Below, piece by piece: positions 1 to 12,389 of a stretch of 64,000 bases of DNA. The notes under the pieces are model-generated. The model saw nothing but the letters and a program-made list of their open reading frames with translations. It made no database searches and was not told the origin of the DNA. Source of the stretch: Channa striata. Lineage: Eukaryota; Chordata; Actinopteri; Anabantiformes; Channidae. The first letter of the stretch is position 1, and every line of letters begins with the position of its first letter. The stretch covers positions 10,416,517-10,480,516 of the forward strand of contig CM065173.1 of the NCBI GenBank assembly GCA_033026295.1. Reading direction: 5' to 3'. The position numbers were made by a program, and so were the translations under genes.

Positions 1-677
1 CCCTATTTAAAGCCAGTGGCACTCACTTGTTGGTGCAGTCACCTGCTGGTTGCCGCGGCCCAAGTGATTTGATGGCTTGTCAGCGGTTGTTCAATTCGTG
101 ATGGCAGACTGATTTACCACAGAGGAGGTGAGGCATGAAAACCCACCTGCTGTACTTTCAGGTATTAATGAAAGCACTAAATGGGTGTAACAGGCCGCTT
201 TCGTTTAAGCCACTTTGAAAGATACAGCATATGGGATCATCCAGAGATGAATGTGCTACAGCACCTTTCACTTTATAAACCATTTGTAATTCAAAGAAAT
301 ATCAGGAAAAGGCTTTGAGCCAAGTCACTAAATGCTAGTCATTTTCATGAAAAGCACAACTATTTTTCAGTCCTTGTCTATACTGTAAATTAAATGCATA
401 TAAAAAAATGCTCTATAGTATATTAGTTCCTTTTGTGTGCATAATGAATCTATCAAACAGTTAGGCCATGATTTAGTCTTGTTATTATTTACAAGAATAG
501 AGTGAAATGATACAGACTGTAAAACATACTGAATGTAATAAAGTTAACATAGGTCTTAATGATGCAACATTATAATATGAAAAATGAATAAACGCTCGTC
601 AGGTTAATGTCACTAAAGCAAAACATTTAAAAGAACTTGAAACACTAAAGTCAGTGGGTAGGTAGGGGATAGTTGGA
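1..677. other. Intergenic, no gene seen
   Basis: A+T-rich sequence with stop codons in all frames. I see no splice-bounded open frame and no RNA gene. The first 60 bases (TATTTAAAG followed by a more G+C-rich stretch) could be the edge of an older retroelement, but nothing else supports that. Confidence 0.6.
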
Positions 678-724
678 AAACCTGCAGGGCTGCGGCTCTC
701 GAGGAGCAGGGTTGCCCACCCCTG
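678..724. mobile_element. hAT-type transposon end (terminal inverted repeat)
   Basis: The stretch finishes with GTTGCCCACCCCTG, which read on the other strand is CAGGGGTGGGCAAC. This is the consensus terminal inverted repeat of hAT-superfamily elements. The sequence just inside it (GCAGGGCTGCGGCTCTCGAGG) is also typical of short non-autonomous hAT copies in fish. The partner end was not found to the left in this window, so the element is either truncated or starts before base 1. No transposase coding sequence is visible. Confidence 0.55.
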
Positions 725-2363
725 GTGTAGTACATCATCAAGACACAACAGATGTGTTACATTTTTTCTTTCAACAAAATTGTGCTTTTTAAAGTACAGA
801 ATATTACTTGGTCCTCTTGACCAAATGGCATGGAATGCAATAAGTCTTTACTATGCTCACAAATACATTTTATCAGTCATGGAGCAGCAGAGCCCCCCAA
901 AATTATAGAATTATATTGTTTTGTTTGAACTGATTTATCACAGTACTAAGAACTGACATATACAGAACTAAAGTCAGCTCGCTAACACGATGATAGATGA
1001 TTGAGAAAAAGGTCAACACTTAATTACAGTGATCATGATGTGTTATGTTGAAACCATGAAATCCTGTCAGTCGGTTCCACCACAGACATTAAAACATTTC
1101 ACAAAATAACAATGACGTTTTTTTTTACCCGTCAGTGGTAAAGTGAAGAGGTCGTGGCATCATCTGTAAAGTCACGGCACTAAACGTATTAAGATTCCCT
1201 CTCTGAGGACTACGAGGGTCTGTACAGAGCAGATCTAATCTAATCTCAACCAACCGCCTCATGGACTATTTTTGCTCACATGGATGGAAATCAATCATTT
1301 CAGGGAGGCATGTAGGCATTTTTCGTATTACCGTTTTATGTATCAATTACTCGGAGTCCTACCACAGCCAATCGCTTGGCAAAAGAAAAAGTATTACATT
1401 ACTTACTATGTAGCTGATCAGTCCTCAATGTGTCATTATGAAAATCTCCATTGGCAGGCAGCCTCAGCTCTGGGGCATGTGGAGTGTGGTTTTTCATGAA
1501 GAGTGGCTATTTAAAGGAGTTTTAAAAACACATATACTTAGTAGCTCTCCCAAGGGACTATGCAAATGAGATTACAGATTTTACTCATCCAATAACAAGA
1601 TATTTTTTCAACTAAATATTTACTGTTTCTGCCTGAAGGTGCTTGTGTTTGAACTACAGTAATATGCTCAGCTGGGCCTGAGTCCCAAATTGCTGAATCT
1701 GCATGTTCAAGCCACTGGGGTCGGTTGTCACATTATGTCTGAGATGGATGGTGATTGTATATTTAATTTATGTGTGAAGGTGCAGTCACACATGAAGTTC
1801 ACCGTCATTAATCTGAGCCGCAGCTGAAAAGTGCTTTTGAAGGCTTTCAAACAAAAGGTGAAATTACTCCTCACAGATCTCATGTACTGATCGCAGACTT
1901 GGCAACACAACATCCCACTGACTTAGAGATTCTGGTGCTGGGACAAAGTAAATAAAAAACCAGCGACTGTAAAACAACCTGGACTTTCAGATATCTTTGG
2001 GCCATAACTTTGTGAGCTCTTCAAAACAAAACTAATTATGGTGGAGGTCCTCCTGTGCTGAACTCCATCTACACTTTGTTAAGAGTTACTGAAAATATTA
2101 GGTAAAATGCTTTGAGAACTAGCAGTGTTAAACTTTGAGACTGTCGTTCTGTAAAATGTGATATTTGTACAATCAGAGAAAAAGACAGAAACTTATTTCT
2201 GTGGGATGTGGAGCTGCTTTAGTGTTTGGGCTTGGGTTCCTGGGTTGCTTGAATGGACAGAAAATCCACTGTGGAATTTGTTGTTTTGTCATGCAACATA
2301 TGTAATGAGATGAATCAGTAAACATTTTAACAACATGTAATAATGTTTACGTGGTACCGAACA
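725..2363. other. Intergenic, no gene seen
   Basis: Only short chance frames are present (the best is about 75 codons near 1272-1499, with no splice or codon support). A short poly(T) lies at about 1117-1126. No recognised repeat. Confidence 0.6.
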
Positions 2364-2488
2364 CATGTTCTCCCTGTGTTGGTGGGTTTCCTCCCACAGT
2401 CCAAAGACATGCATGTTAGCTGGGAAAGGCTCCAGCCCCCCTCCACAACCCTGACCAGGATGAGTGGTTACAGATAATGCATGCATGG
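2364..2488 (+). mobile_element. Fish SINE / RTE-type retroposon tail fragment
   Basis: Contains the block CATGTTCTCCCTGTG, then TCCTCCCACAGTCCAAAGACATGC, then GGCTCCAGCCCCC, and ends with a GGTTACAGATAATG motif followed by a short (GCAT/GATG) tail. This string of motifs is a very common dispersed repeat in teleosts and forms the body and 3' tail of tRNA-headed SINEs that borrow an RTE-type LINE tail. The tRNA-like head is missing here and the middle is shortened, so this is an old 5'-truncated copy. The family assignment is from memory of the motif; the exact subfamily is unknown. Confidence 0.6.
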
Positions 2489-4960
2489 TTACATGGATAT
2501 TAACTTATCTAACCTAAACTAATCTATGTGTGTGTGTCAAACTCTAACCAGACCTCCATGTTTGCACCGTTTTCATATATTACAGTTTTTACATATCCAT
2601 TTTTAAGTGTCTTGGGTATAAAGTTATTGTGAAACTGGCTAACATTGTGGGTGACAATATCGACAACTTTGGTGCCTGATGCCAAAGCGTCTGATGCCCT
2701 CTATGAGGAGGAGTTATTTCTAGAAGCGGCTCTGACGGTCGTATAAGATGATAACTGTGCAGCTTAAAAGAATAAAAGCTTAAAATTCATTGGGTCCTGT
2801 TCCCATTGGCTGGGTTAAATCTATATAGGAACCTTTACATGTTGAGAAAGTTAAAAATACAGTTTTAAAAAGAGATGTTTAAAATACCCTTAAAGTTTAA
2901 ACAAATGGGTCAAATGTCTGTGAAATCAGCTCTTTTAGTTTAAATATATAATACTAAAAACAGACAAATTGAGATCTAAAGTATTTAAACTATTTAGACT
3001 TTCAAAATACGACAAGGCATGTGTCACTAAAATTAATTAAAAACAAATACCATAAACACAAGCAGAAATTAGTCTGTTGCCTCTTTCTCAACCTTTGTCC
3101 GAGCATGACTTCACATTCATCCATTGTAGAACACAAAACATAATGAATGAGTTTCGCCTTTGTTCTCAGCTGGATCTATAACTTTGGATTTTGTTTGTGT
3201 CATTTCTGCTCGTACAGTGAAAACGGTGAGTTCTGCACCGAAAATAGCTGCAAGCCACAGGAAGTGCTTCTGTTTGTTCCACCGTCAACATTATCAAATA
3301 GTGATTAAAGAAGCGTTAATATATTAAATGGATTTAAAACTAAATTCTCTAAAGTCAGGCTTGTGCCTGGTGCATTGTTTAGTTATTTTCAGTTGTTTCA
3401 TATCCTTTGATGTGACACTTGTTGAGCTGCAGAGTCACTTGTTTTCCCATGGACAGTCCACTGAAGCTGTCTTGCATTTTCATTAGGACAGGAAGCCTGA
3501 GAGAGCGAAACCGCGTAAACAAGGCTGTGATGTGAAAAAGTAGAAACAAACCAGCACTGTACCGGCGGATGCATGATAATTTGAAGCCAGTTTGATAACT
3601 CGGATGTTTTTTTACCCGCTTACAATTACCTCCGCTGTGGACTTCATACATCCGGGGAGTTGATTTCGAGAGCACCAACAGATACAAAACCCACGACAAA
3701 ATAAAAGGATAGAAATAAAAGGAATAAATGGATCGACGTCTGAAGGTTAAATGAAAGATTACAGATTATTTCATATGTTTGTCCGCACGCACACATTTGG
3801 GACCCTGAACCAGAACCAAATGGTTGTGTGAAAATACTGACATGATTCTATCCCTCATCATTTCATCCCAATAGTGAGACTAACGTTGAATTTTCACAAG
3901 TCATGGCAGATTCCAGTTTGCGGCAACGCCTGTCAAAGAACGTGTAGAACATTGCCTGCCAACACATGTTAAGCCAAATCACATTACTGATACATTTCTG
4001 AAGCAGAGCAAAAGGCAGACGGAAAAGCATGTTGTCTACTTCTTATAATTCATGATTTCTGGTACTCAAGGAACATCCAATTTGCATCCCAAACCGACTA
4101 TTTCATCCATTGTGCACAGCAGCACATTTCTGCCCCACATATCTGGAAAGTTATTCAGCTCACAAAGACTTTTCAGAGTGGTGGGGTTTTCCTGCAGGCA
4201 CTGCTCCTTACATGTGTATAGGGCTAAATAGGAGATTAGGAAGCTTTTTTTTGTGTCTGTGAAAGCATTTAGAGTGTCTGTGTGGTGGCCAGAACACATG
4301 TTTTTCTTTGCCAAGATAATATAACCTAAAAGATTTTGGAGACTTTACACTGAAGCTGAGATTTATTCTGGATAATTGCTTGAAAAAGCACTTGCGAGTT
4401 TATTATCTCCAACCAACACGACACTGAACAGGACATATAATACGAGCAGAGCAAGAAGAACTTTGTTTAGATGGTGCGTCTCATTGAAAGTAAAATGATG
4501 TGTAGTGTATTATCATCAGTAAATCCTCAGTTATACAAGCCAACCTGATTCCACTGTCATGGAGGTATTTTATTAGCTCTCATAAATGTCCAGTTACCAT
4601 CATTTCCAGGTTCCCTTGCACAATGGTACATGGCTCCGGGAAACACAGGCCCTAGACACAAGCACAGACTTGTTGATGTCCTTGGGCCACATCACCTGTT
4701 TCCAAAACCTTGAGCGACAATTGCGGCACTGCTGACAGACAGACAGCCAGCGACATTCTTTGCTGAATTATGATCACACAATGGTTTCAGAAAAGCTACT
4801 AAATGTGATGGTGAGCCTTCAGCCTTGGATCAAAGCCGCAAAAGGAAAAAAGGGATGGATTATTATACAGCTGTCATGAAAAAAAAAAACCCTGATGTCT
4901 TTTACTTTCTTGAATGGAGTATTTCACTGTGAGCACATACAAAGCTTTCATCTTTTGCCG
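2489..4960. other. Intergenic, no gene seen
   Basis: Unique-looking A+T-rich sequence. The minus-strand frame of about 106 codons at 3379-3699 has no supporting splice sites and no recognisable domain. Nothing else stands out. Confidence 0.55.
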
Positions 4961-5014
4961 TCCGTCCATCCGTCCATCCATCCATCCATCCATCCATCCA
5001 TCCATCCATCCATC
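4961..5014. repeat. (TCCA)n tetranucleotide microsatellite
   Basis: About 13 near-perfect TCCA units, with two TCCG variants at the left end. On the other strand this reads (GGAT)n, the unit that ends several fish RTE/Rex3-type retroposons, so it could have begun as a retroposon tail. The flanks show no retroposon body, so it is called a simple repeat. Confidence 0.9.
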
Positions 5015-7404
5015 ATTCTTGTCTTCTTCCAGACGACTCCTTTTTTCTCCTCATAATTAAGTGGCTGCATTTTACTCTTTGCATCCGAATTTGAGTGGAT
5101 CCATGTGCACTGTCTTCTTATACAAATGAGTATTGTAAAATATTTGTTATGATTTATTCAACATGCTGGGAGGATTTTTGTGCTGCCAAGTGATGAAATT
5201 ACTGATTTGAAAAATAGCCCATATTGTGATGAGTGCAGTGAAATCCACAAAGGCAAGAGGTTCTATAGCTAGTAGGAGGTAATTTAATTGCCCCTTGTAT
5301 CTAACAGGTCTTTAAAACTTAAGCGTTATTAGAATCATAATAATTTTTAATGATAACGTAACTGTCAGGGAACGCTGCGGGGGAGTCCGTGTGCTCTTTT
5401 TTTTTTTTAAGTTGACCAGCGACCTGAGCTGAATTAATGAGGATAGGTTGCAGGGAAACTTTGCATGCCAGCTGTCAGCATCAGGGTGCAGCGCTGCTTC
5501 GTTTATCCCTGTCAGAGCAGTTCACCGTTTCAGAGACATGTATGTGAACAAAATTGTCAAAACCTCTGCAAATGGCTGACTGTGCTGCCCTGCAGTCGAG
5601 ATCTAAAGGGCCTTATTAGCATTCAGCCTTCTTAGTGTTTTTTTAAGTAACACCGCATTGGAAAAGTGTGTGCAGAATATGTAATATGAGTTTCACTGTT
5701 AGATTATAGTTCGTGGATACTCATGAAAGATAGATAAAACATGTTTAAGTTCATAAAACAATAAAGACAACAGTATTAGCTACCGTGTATTTCTTGACAC
5801 CAATGTATGTGCAAGAACTAAAACCGTAGGTGGTTATGGGGGTAGTTTTCTCACCTGTTGGCTGTGGTTCTTTCTTCCTGGATAAAACACATTCTGACAT
5901 GTGTATATATAGATATATATATATGTATATGCCATATGTCTACTTAACCTCATCTGGAGATGTCAGCACACAATCCATCACATCAGTTAGTCATAATGTA
6001 ATCCAATACCTGCTGATTTATTCGAAACAATAAAACATCAAATACCACATGTTTTCATGGCATGACTGAAAATAAGCTGTAGAAAATAGTAATTTCTTTC
6101 TGACTTCAGCTGTTGAATTACACACTATGTAGACAAACATCAACACCTAAAAGTTATTCCACCATAACTCAACCGTGTGTGACGCCTTTTTCCAATCTGT
6201 CAAAGAGAAGGTGACCTTTTAGCCGGCAGATCCTGAAAGATGCCCTACACAAAGGTCATGCGCTTCTTTAAAAAGGACATCAGTGAAAAACATCTGACTT
6301 CAGTCATAGAGAGAGTTACTGGGGAATGAATAAAAACTGTTTTTCTTTTTCTTTTTTTTTGGTGGACAGCTGTGACTATGGTAAGTATTATTTAGGGCTG
6401 AATGCCACATAGATGCTGACATAAGAAATGTGGAGATGTCTTGCGAAAGGGGACTGTGTGTTTGCCCGTGTGAGGATGCACAATCGAGATGTAATGTAGT
6501 TTGACAACAGACAGTGATGCTTTACTCCTCCAAAAACACACAACAGTGTTTTAATAATAGATTCTGAGAGGGTTATATGGGTCTTTGTGGAAGAGTAATG
6601 TCTTTAGCACTACTGTCTTGACCATGTGATCCTGCCATCTGGCTCCGGAAATGACTTAAATGGGTTTGTGGTTTGGGCAGCATCCCACTGTCTTTTAGTC
6701 AAAAGCTACTGTTATCCAAAGTGATGAGAGTGCATCCAGCCTGGAAGGGGGGACCGCAGGTCTCTCACAAGGAGCCATCATGTTGATCTGTTGAATTGCA
6801 GAGACTGTGAGTGACAAGGGTGTATCTTCTTAGCATAGACAGAAAGTGGAGGTCTTCACACCAAACTTAGCTTCTGACCTAAGGGGGGCACGCAGAGCAG
6901 GGACTGTCATGTTTGATTTAAATTTTCTCAGACCAGGTGGTGTTTGTTTTTGACACACTGCTTATAGAGAAGGGCAGTAGCCCTCATATCGGAAAGTATG
7001 CCGCCACTCTACCAGGAAATTGTGATTCAAGACTGTGGAACTGAGGCTGGTTGTATAACAATAGATTGCACACTGAAATTCAAAGGAAGGCAGGGAAATA
7101 GCATTTAGCATGTTTTCCAAGTGCAAGAAAAGTATTTGTTTATCTCTATTGCATTGGCTTTTTTTTTCCAAATGACAGATAAAAGTGCTGCAACAATATT
7201 ACTAATATCCAAAACTCAAAAAGTAGCAATACTTCCAACATTTCAGAAAATGATTGTTTCCCTACCGCTTGAAAGACAGTGTGTTTAAAATTGATAAGTT
7301 TCTTCTCAGTTAAACAATCAGAATTAAAGTACGCTCAGTTCATCAGTTTATCCAATAGACGGTTAATATGTTTCGGCCAGTTCATATGTTTCGGTCGCCC
7401 CATT
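5015..7404. other. Intergenic, possible microexon, TA-rich tract
   Basis: No convincing gene. A TA-rich tract (TATATAGATATATATATATG) lies at about 5905-5930. At 6340-6390 a long pyrimidine run, an AG and a strong donor (GTAAGTATT) frame only 11 bases; see the findings. Two copies of ATGTTTCGG lie near 7367-7395. Confidence 0.5.
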
Positions 7405-7625
7405 TAAAATGAATAAGGGCACCAAAACTTTAGAACCACCTCTTTTTATAATGCACTCCAATACAACTCCACCACCCACTATCACCTCAACACGCAGTAG
7501 AATTATGAGCTTTCAGACAGTTTCTACTAAAAAACTGAGAAATTACAACCTCCATGTAGAATTCACAGCAGATCTGCTGTTTATTATATAGACTGTACTG
7601 GTGTACCTAATAAAGTGGCCAGTGA
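7405..7625 (+). mobile_element. Tc1-related non-autonomous transposon, 3' end
   Basis: Ends with GGTGTACCTAATAAAGTGGCC. Its complement, GGCCACTTTATTAGGTACACC, is the terminal sequence of a very common Tc1-like family in fish. The body before it (TTTATAATGCACTCCAATACAACTCC and following) also resembles a known short derivative with the same ends. The left inverted repeat was not found and no transposase is encoded, so this is a one-ended relic. Confidence 0.5.
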
Positions 7626-7640
7626 AGGTATATATCATTT

Positions 7641-7712
7641 TGAGCTATATCCTTTTGCTGATGAATTACTTTTGTGCTGTATGCATAAACTGTTTTGACA
7701 AATGGATGTGAA
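7641..7712 (+). repeat. Dispersed repeat block, copy 1
   Basis: Shares the 20-mer ATAAACTGTTTTGACAAATG, plus weaker similarity on its left (TCCTTTTG..TGA....TAC...GCTGT), with 11522-11588. The two copies are in the same orientation and about 3.9 kb apart. This points to two members of one interspersed family, probably a DNA-transposon end. I cannot name the family. Confidence 0.45.
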
Positions 7713-7868
7713 GCTTCGGGAAAAATAGTGTTTTATAATGAAATGGGCCAAAGCTTGTGAGAAAAACTCTAAATGAATCAGGGAGAGAATCACATTTCTC
7801 TCACAATCACATGTACTGTACCAACAGGTGCCAAATTAAAGGGAAACCTGATTATATGAGTGTCATAT

Positions 7869-8160
7869 CAGGATGACAGTGCCCCCATCCAGGGCATGAG
7901 GATTCACTGATGGTTTGATGAGTGTGAAAATGATATGAATCGTATCCTCTGACCTTCACAGTCACCAGATCTCCACCCCTTTGGAAACCGACGGAGCATT
8001 TTGGAGTGACGTGTCAGACAGCACTCTCCATCGGCATCATCAAAACACAAAACACAAAATGAAAGAACAGGGCTCGGAATAACGGGTTTCATTCCTGTTC
8101 TGTTCTGTTTCTGTTCTAGAGACTTAGACGAGTCACTAAGACACTTTGTGCACATGAACC
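7869..8160 (+). pseudogene. Tc1-like transposase remnant (C-terminal part)
   Basis: Translating with frame changes gives pieces of the C-terminal half of a Tc1/mariner (DD34E) transposase. There is an N/D-x-A-P stretch around the second catalytic aspartate, then W-F-D-E, then P-S-Q-S-P-D-L-x-P, then a V-R-Q-x-S-P stretch. Tc1 transposases cut the ends of the element and paste them at TA sites. Here the N-terminal DNA-binding part is absent. An in-frame stop lies before the WFDE piece, and the P-x-E-x-x-W motif that carries the third catalytic acid reads PFGNRRS, so the active site is lost. It is a different Tc1 family from the copy at 9304. Confidence 0.7.
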
Positions 8161-9303
8161 TCTATTTTGTGAACATTTACAGTACGTGCACAAAGACGGA
8201 CAACCACTGTCACTATGCACCATTAAATTAGTCTTCTATAAATCTTCTAAAAAAGAGCCACTATGTCCAATTTAATTAGTAAATTTGGGAATGTTGCCAG
8301 TTAAAATCTATTCAGATTTACTACAAGCTGGGAAGTGATTATGCAAATTCTCCATCTCATAGTGTTGAACAAAATGCTATACTGTCACTAATTAGAAATT
8401 ATGTGCTATATATGTATCTTGCTTCAAAGTACAAATGGGTGAAATAATTTAAATGTTTTCCTTTTGGTACATTGCATTATAAATGCTTACCAAGATCATG
8501 CTGTCAAAATTTGCCTTTCAACAGATTTATGTTCTTTTTTTTCAGCAAATGCAGTGAGCGCTGTGATTCTCTGCTGACCTTGGCCTAGTTTTGCATGAAA
8601 CCTGTGATCTTTTCTTGCACCTCACACATAAGACTGACCTCTTTCAGACTGACAGTCCAATGAGACCTCATTAAAATAGACAATGTGCAGAGGTTACATG
8701 CAAAGCTCCCACCTTACCACACTATTGTCTGAACATCAAAACTTGTCACCACTCACGCTCTATACATACTTTCCTTCAGACAGCTTTGGATGTACGTGTG
8801 ACTATCCAAGATTTTTAATGAAATCTTACACGGCTGGATGCTTTCTGCTCTGCTGCTCAGTACCTCTGTTAGGAGACGCTCTTCAAGCAGCCTGTGCTTC
8901 TGACCACATTACGCAGTTTCGAGCCACTGTCTGCAGCAAAAATCCAGAAAGATTCATCAGCGATTTAAAGAAATATGAGCCAAGGAGTGTTTTCTGGGTG
9001 TGGAAGGAATTTTTCAGTTACCAAGGTGTGTGTGTCTGTGTAAATCACATCAAAAACCTTATGTTGCGTTCACTTCAGCCTTGCAGCGAGCGCTAGCAAG
9101 ACTGATGTAAAGCCTCCGTACTGCAAGGTTAGTCGTAACAGGATGTTACAGTACAACAGATCCACATCTCCAACTATGTGTTATCAAATTGATGTGTGAC
9201 TCAGAAGAACTGTAATTGTACAGAACTGAAATGTATTTTTTTTTTTAATGGAGAGAAATTCTTTGTTATTGTGTGTGTTTATCTACCGACAATCAGATAC
9301 ATA
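8161..9303. other. Intergenic, no gene seen
   Basis: A plus-strand frame of 137 codons covers 8683-9096, but it has no recognised domain and ordinary A+T-rich composition. I treat it as chance. A short poly(T) lies at about 9236-9246. Confidence 0.5.
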
Positions 9304-10130
9304 CAGACGTGGATAAAATTGTTGGTAGCCTGCCGTTACAGAAAGGAAAACCCACAATGGTCACTGAAATAGCTTGAAACTGACAAAAGTAAAAATAAAT
9401 AAAAATGGACTTAAGAAATTAATTAAAAATAAAATAAAATCAAACATTGCTTTTGATTTGTGGTTGTACAGAAGCATTTTATGAACCAAACGAATGAAAC
9501 TGGCCGGTATGAAACTGACCAAAAAGGATGGTACCGCCAGAAAAGATTGAAAATAATTTGACATAGGGACGTGTTAAAATAAAGTGTGTCCTGTAATTAT
9601 TATCACAGGTGTCTTCAGACTTGTGAGCAGTCAGTCTGCATATTAAAAGCATTCATCATTTGGTATCATGGTGTGGGCAACACTGAGCATGGACCACAGA
9701 AAGCTAACCACTGCAGACTACAGTCGCACATATTATTCAGAAGTTTAAGGTCCATGGAACTGTAGCCAACCCCACTGGACATGGCCACAAGAGAAAAACT
9801 GATGACAAATTGAAGAGAGAAATAATACGAATGTTAACCAAAGAGCCGCGAACAACTTCCAAAGAGATTAGAACCGAACTCAAAGGTCAAGATACATCAA
9901 TATCAGATCGCACCATCTGTCACCGTTTAAGCCAAGTGGACTTAATGGAAGACAGAGGACTTCACTGTTGAAAGTAAATCAACAATCAACAGCCAGACTG
10001 GAATTTGCCAAAACCCATAATGACATGTCACAAAGCTTCTGGGAAAATGTCCTTTGGACAGAACTGGACATTTTGGCAAGTGTCATCAGCTCATTGTTCA
10101 GAGATGCAAAAATGAAGCATAACATTATGA
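9304..10130 (+). mobile_element. Tc1-like transposon, 5' half with decayed transposase
   Basis: Starts with a Tc1-type inverted repeat (CAGACGTGGATAAAATTGTT) directly after a TA at 9302-9303, the target these elements duplicate. The long left inverted repeat of about 200 bases is still readable. The transposase start codon is at about 9689. Most of the N-terminal helix-turn-helix region is deleted right after the first codons. Later pieces are clear, including a G-H-x-R-K linker and R-L-E-F-A-K followed by S-F-W-E-N-V-L-W-T. At about 10060 a small deletion removes the aspartate that should follow L-W-T, a catalytic residue of the DDE triad. Similarity stops near 10110-10130, so the rest of the transposase and the right inverted repeat are missing. 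Confidence 0.8.
9968..10120 (+). pseudogene. Transposase fragment within the Tc1 relic
   Basis: Open frame that begins with a usable ATG and reads A-R-L-E-F-A-K and then S-F-W-E-N-V-L-W-T-E. This is the segment leading into the first catalytic aspartate of Tc1 transposases. The T-D-E motif has become T-E-L-D through loss of about nine bases. Beyond about 10120 the frame runs on into unrelated sequence, so the 78-codon open frame is not a real gene. Confidence 0.65.
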
Positions 10131-10859
10131 CTACCTGTGCAATACAGCAGTTCTGCCATGACTTCTACTTTCACAACCATATAATATCTCAGTTTTTCAT
10201 TTGAAACTGCCAGAAAGGTGATAATTTTGCTATGTCTTTATTTTTGAGGTCAAAGTGTTTAATAGAGTCGCACTGGACAGCATTATAAGAAGACATGGTT
10301 TTACAATGACAACCTGTGGTGTAGTCAGTCCTTCAACTTCATACAGTTCAGTCCAGAATCAATAAAATGATGAAATGGTATGGGTTAATTAGGTAATTTT
10401 GGAATAAAAGTCAGATGTAGATTCATATAAAAGTGAGACAGTGTCTGATGGGAATCTGCATGTGAAGTATGTTGATTCCCAACACTACAACATGTGTTCT
10501 TCATTAATCAAACATATGCTACAGCAGGGTACAACTGTGGGCATCACAGGCTACGTATGTTAATGAACACAGAGCACACTGATGTCAGTGGGATCATAAT
10601 AATACAGCCATTATCATATGTAATTTGAACTCCCCAATCTTGTCATATTACTTTGCATCAAGGCAAATTAAGTTATTTCACACTATGTTTAGTTCTTCAT
10701 CACAGAGCCTTTCTCCGAGGACGTTAGAGAGAACAAGCCCTGCCAGTAAATAATCTGCAGTCACAAAACAATATGATTCAAGAGAAATGAGCAAGCAAAG
10801 CAGAAGACATCAAACAACAACAACTGATGCGATAAAGGTCATTAAATGTGGTTTAAACC
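10131..10859. other. Intergenic, no gene seen
   Basis: Unique-looking sequence. The first 200 bases may belong to a further old repeat that truncates the Tc1 copy, but I cannot name it. Confidence 0.5.
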
Positions 10860-11521
10860 ATGTGTTACAGTTTTTCTCCATAGCTTTAGCTCAATTTTCA
10901 AATGACATTTAAAGTTTTCAAAACAATATTGACATTTTCCAGAACATTTAGATTGTTCCATGCAACACGATTTCTCATTCTTTTCCTACAAACAGCAATT
11001 GTGAAACACATTTCAGCAAATGATTAAACATACAGCACAGCTTTTTTCACCCATATGCTTCAGATTTGATCTTAACGTGAAGAGGTGCTGTCAAAGCATC
11101 CTGTGACACAGTCTCCTTGAACCGCATTGCAAGCGCTGATATTGAGAGAATTAAAAAAAGAATTGCTTGATTAATAGTATTTGCAATATTTCATAATAAT
11201 GACCACTGTACCTAAAGCAATGTGCAGAATGTGGCAGAGTGCAGCAGAGCATGGAAGTGCAAAGAGGAGCAGGGAGAAGGAGGCTGCCCCGCCAGAATCT
11301 GACTTCAGAAGAGTCATCCACGTTTCTTCGCAGCAACATTTATGAGCACTGTTTAACTTTGTGTTGCTTTTGCTAACATTCATATTTGTTGGTTATTCAG
11401 TTTTCAAATTCTGAGAACCTTGACTTACACAATGCTAATGCTAACTTTAATTTGGACAGAGTTGACTCGTTCATTGATGTGAGGATGGACTTTTGAAGCA
11501 TAACCTTACAGTCTTAGTTGT
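10860..11521. other. Possible old interspersed repeat, class unknown
   Basis: The stretch from about 10860 to 11150 has the look of decayed transposon sequence, and the repeat block at 11522-11588 that follows matches one at 7641. I cannot identify a coding domain. The minus-strand frames at 11151-11383 show no recognisable motif. Confidence 0.25.
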
Positions 11522-11588
11522 GCCATGTCCTTTTGGTGAAAGTACACTGCGCTGTGTCTATAAACTGTTTTGACAAATGATGTGTGAC
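11522..11588 (+). repeat. Dispersed repeat block, copy 2
   Basis: Contains the same 20-mer ATAAACTGTTTTGACAAATG as copy 1 at 7641-7712, in the same orientation, with similarity extending about 40 bases to the left. The sequence after it (ATGTGTGACAGTAATACTGTA) differs from copy 1. It is most simply a second member of an unnamed interspersed family. Confidence 0.45.
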
Positions 11589-12389
11589 AGTAATACTGTA
11601 TGTATCGAATTCCTTTGGGGAGGTTGTCAAAAACCAATTAAAGCCATATCAACTCACGCTGCCAGATACCACAATTCATCATAGTACAATAGAAATGAGT
11701 CAATAAAGATATACAGTAAGTACTTATCTGAGAGAATTTATCAAACTGTCAACATAACATCGAAACTCGTCTAACTTTGCCAGTGTTTGCCTTCAGAGGG
11801 TTCATTTTTAAAAGTGCTGTCACTGTTGCTTCCTGCAGGAAAGTCAGTCAAGACAGTGTGGGGACATATATAATATTCACATATGTAACAGGACAAATCC
11901 TGAGTTGGTATCAGTTTAAAAACTTTGTCGTATCAAAGGTGTGCGGTGTTGACCCCTCCTTCATGTCCCATTCTGCATGTCTGTCCCTAACTTTAGAAAT
12001 AAGCTTGTCTCATTGGAGCATGAACACCGGTGATTGGTTGATTCATTTGTTTGTTTGTTGTTTGCTTTGACCGGAGAGACAGTCTTTGAGTACCTTTGAT
12101 GTGAGGACCGTCTATGATTTGAAATGGGAGCACAGGCACTGCTGAATGTCCCTGCTGACACATTCCTGCTTCACTGTTATTGGAGGCTCATCCTATCAAA
12201 CAGTAGGAAAGAAAATCATAATTAAGGACATTTGTAGTGGGGATTCAACTTTCATTATAGCACAAGCCAGCATAAAGCCCCCAAGCCTGGAACATGCTCG
12301 GCCAACAGTCTCATAAAGGACAATATGGCTGCTGTAAGGTCCATAGTGACAATCCAAATGACTCTCTAGCCACAGATAATCAGCTTTGT
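11589..12389. other. Intergenic, no gene seen
   Basis: A plus-strand frame of 97 codons at 11777-12070 lacks splice signals and domain features. Nothing else noted. Confidence 0.5.

Noticed and set aside
8683..9096. 137-codon plus-strand frame
   Set aside because: No family resemblance, no splice support and ordinary composition.
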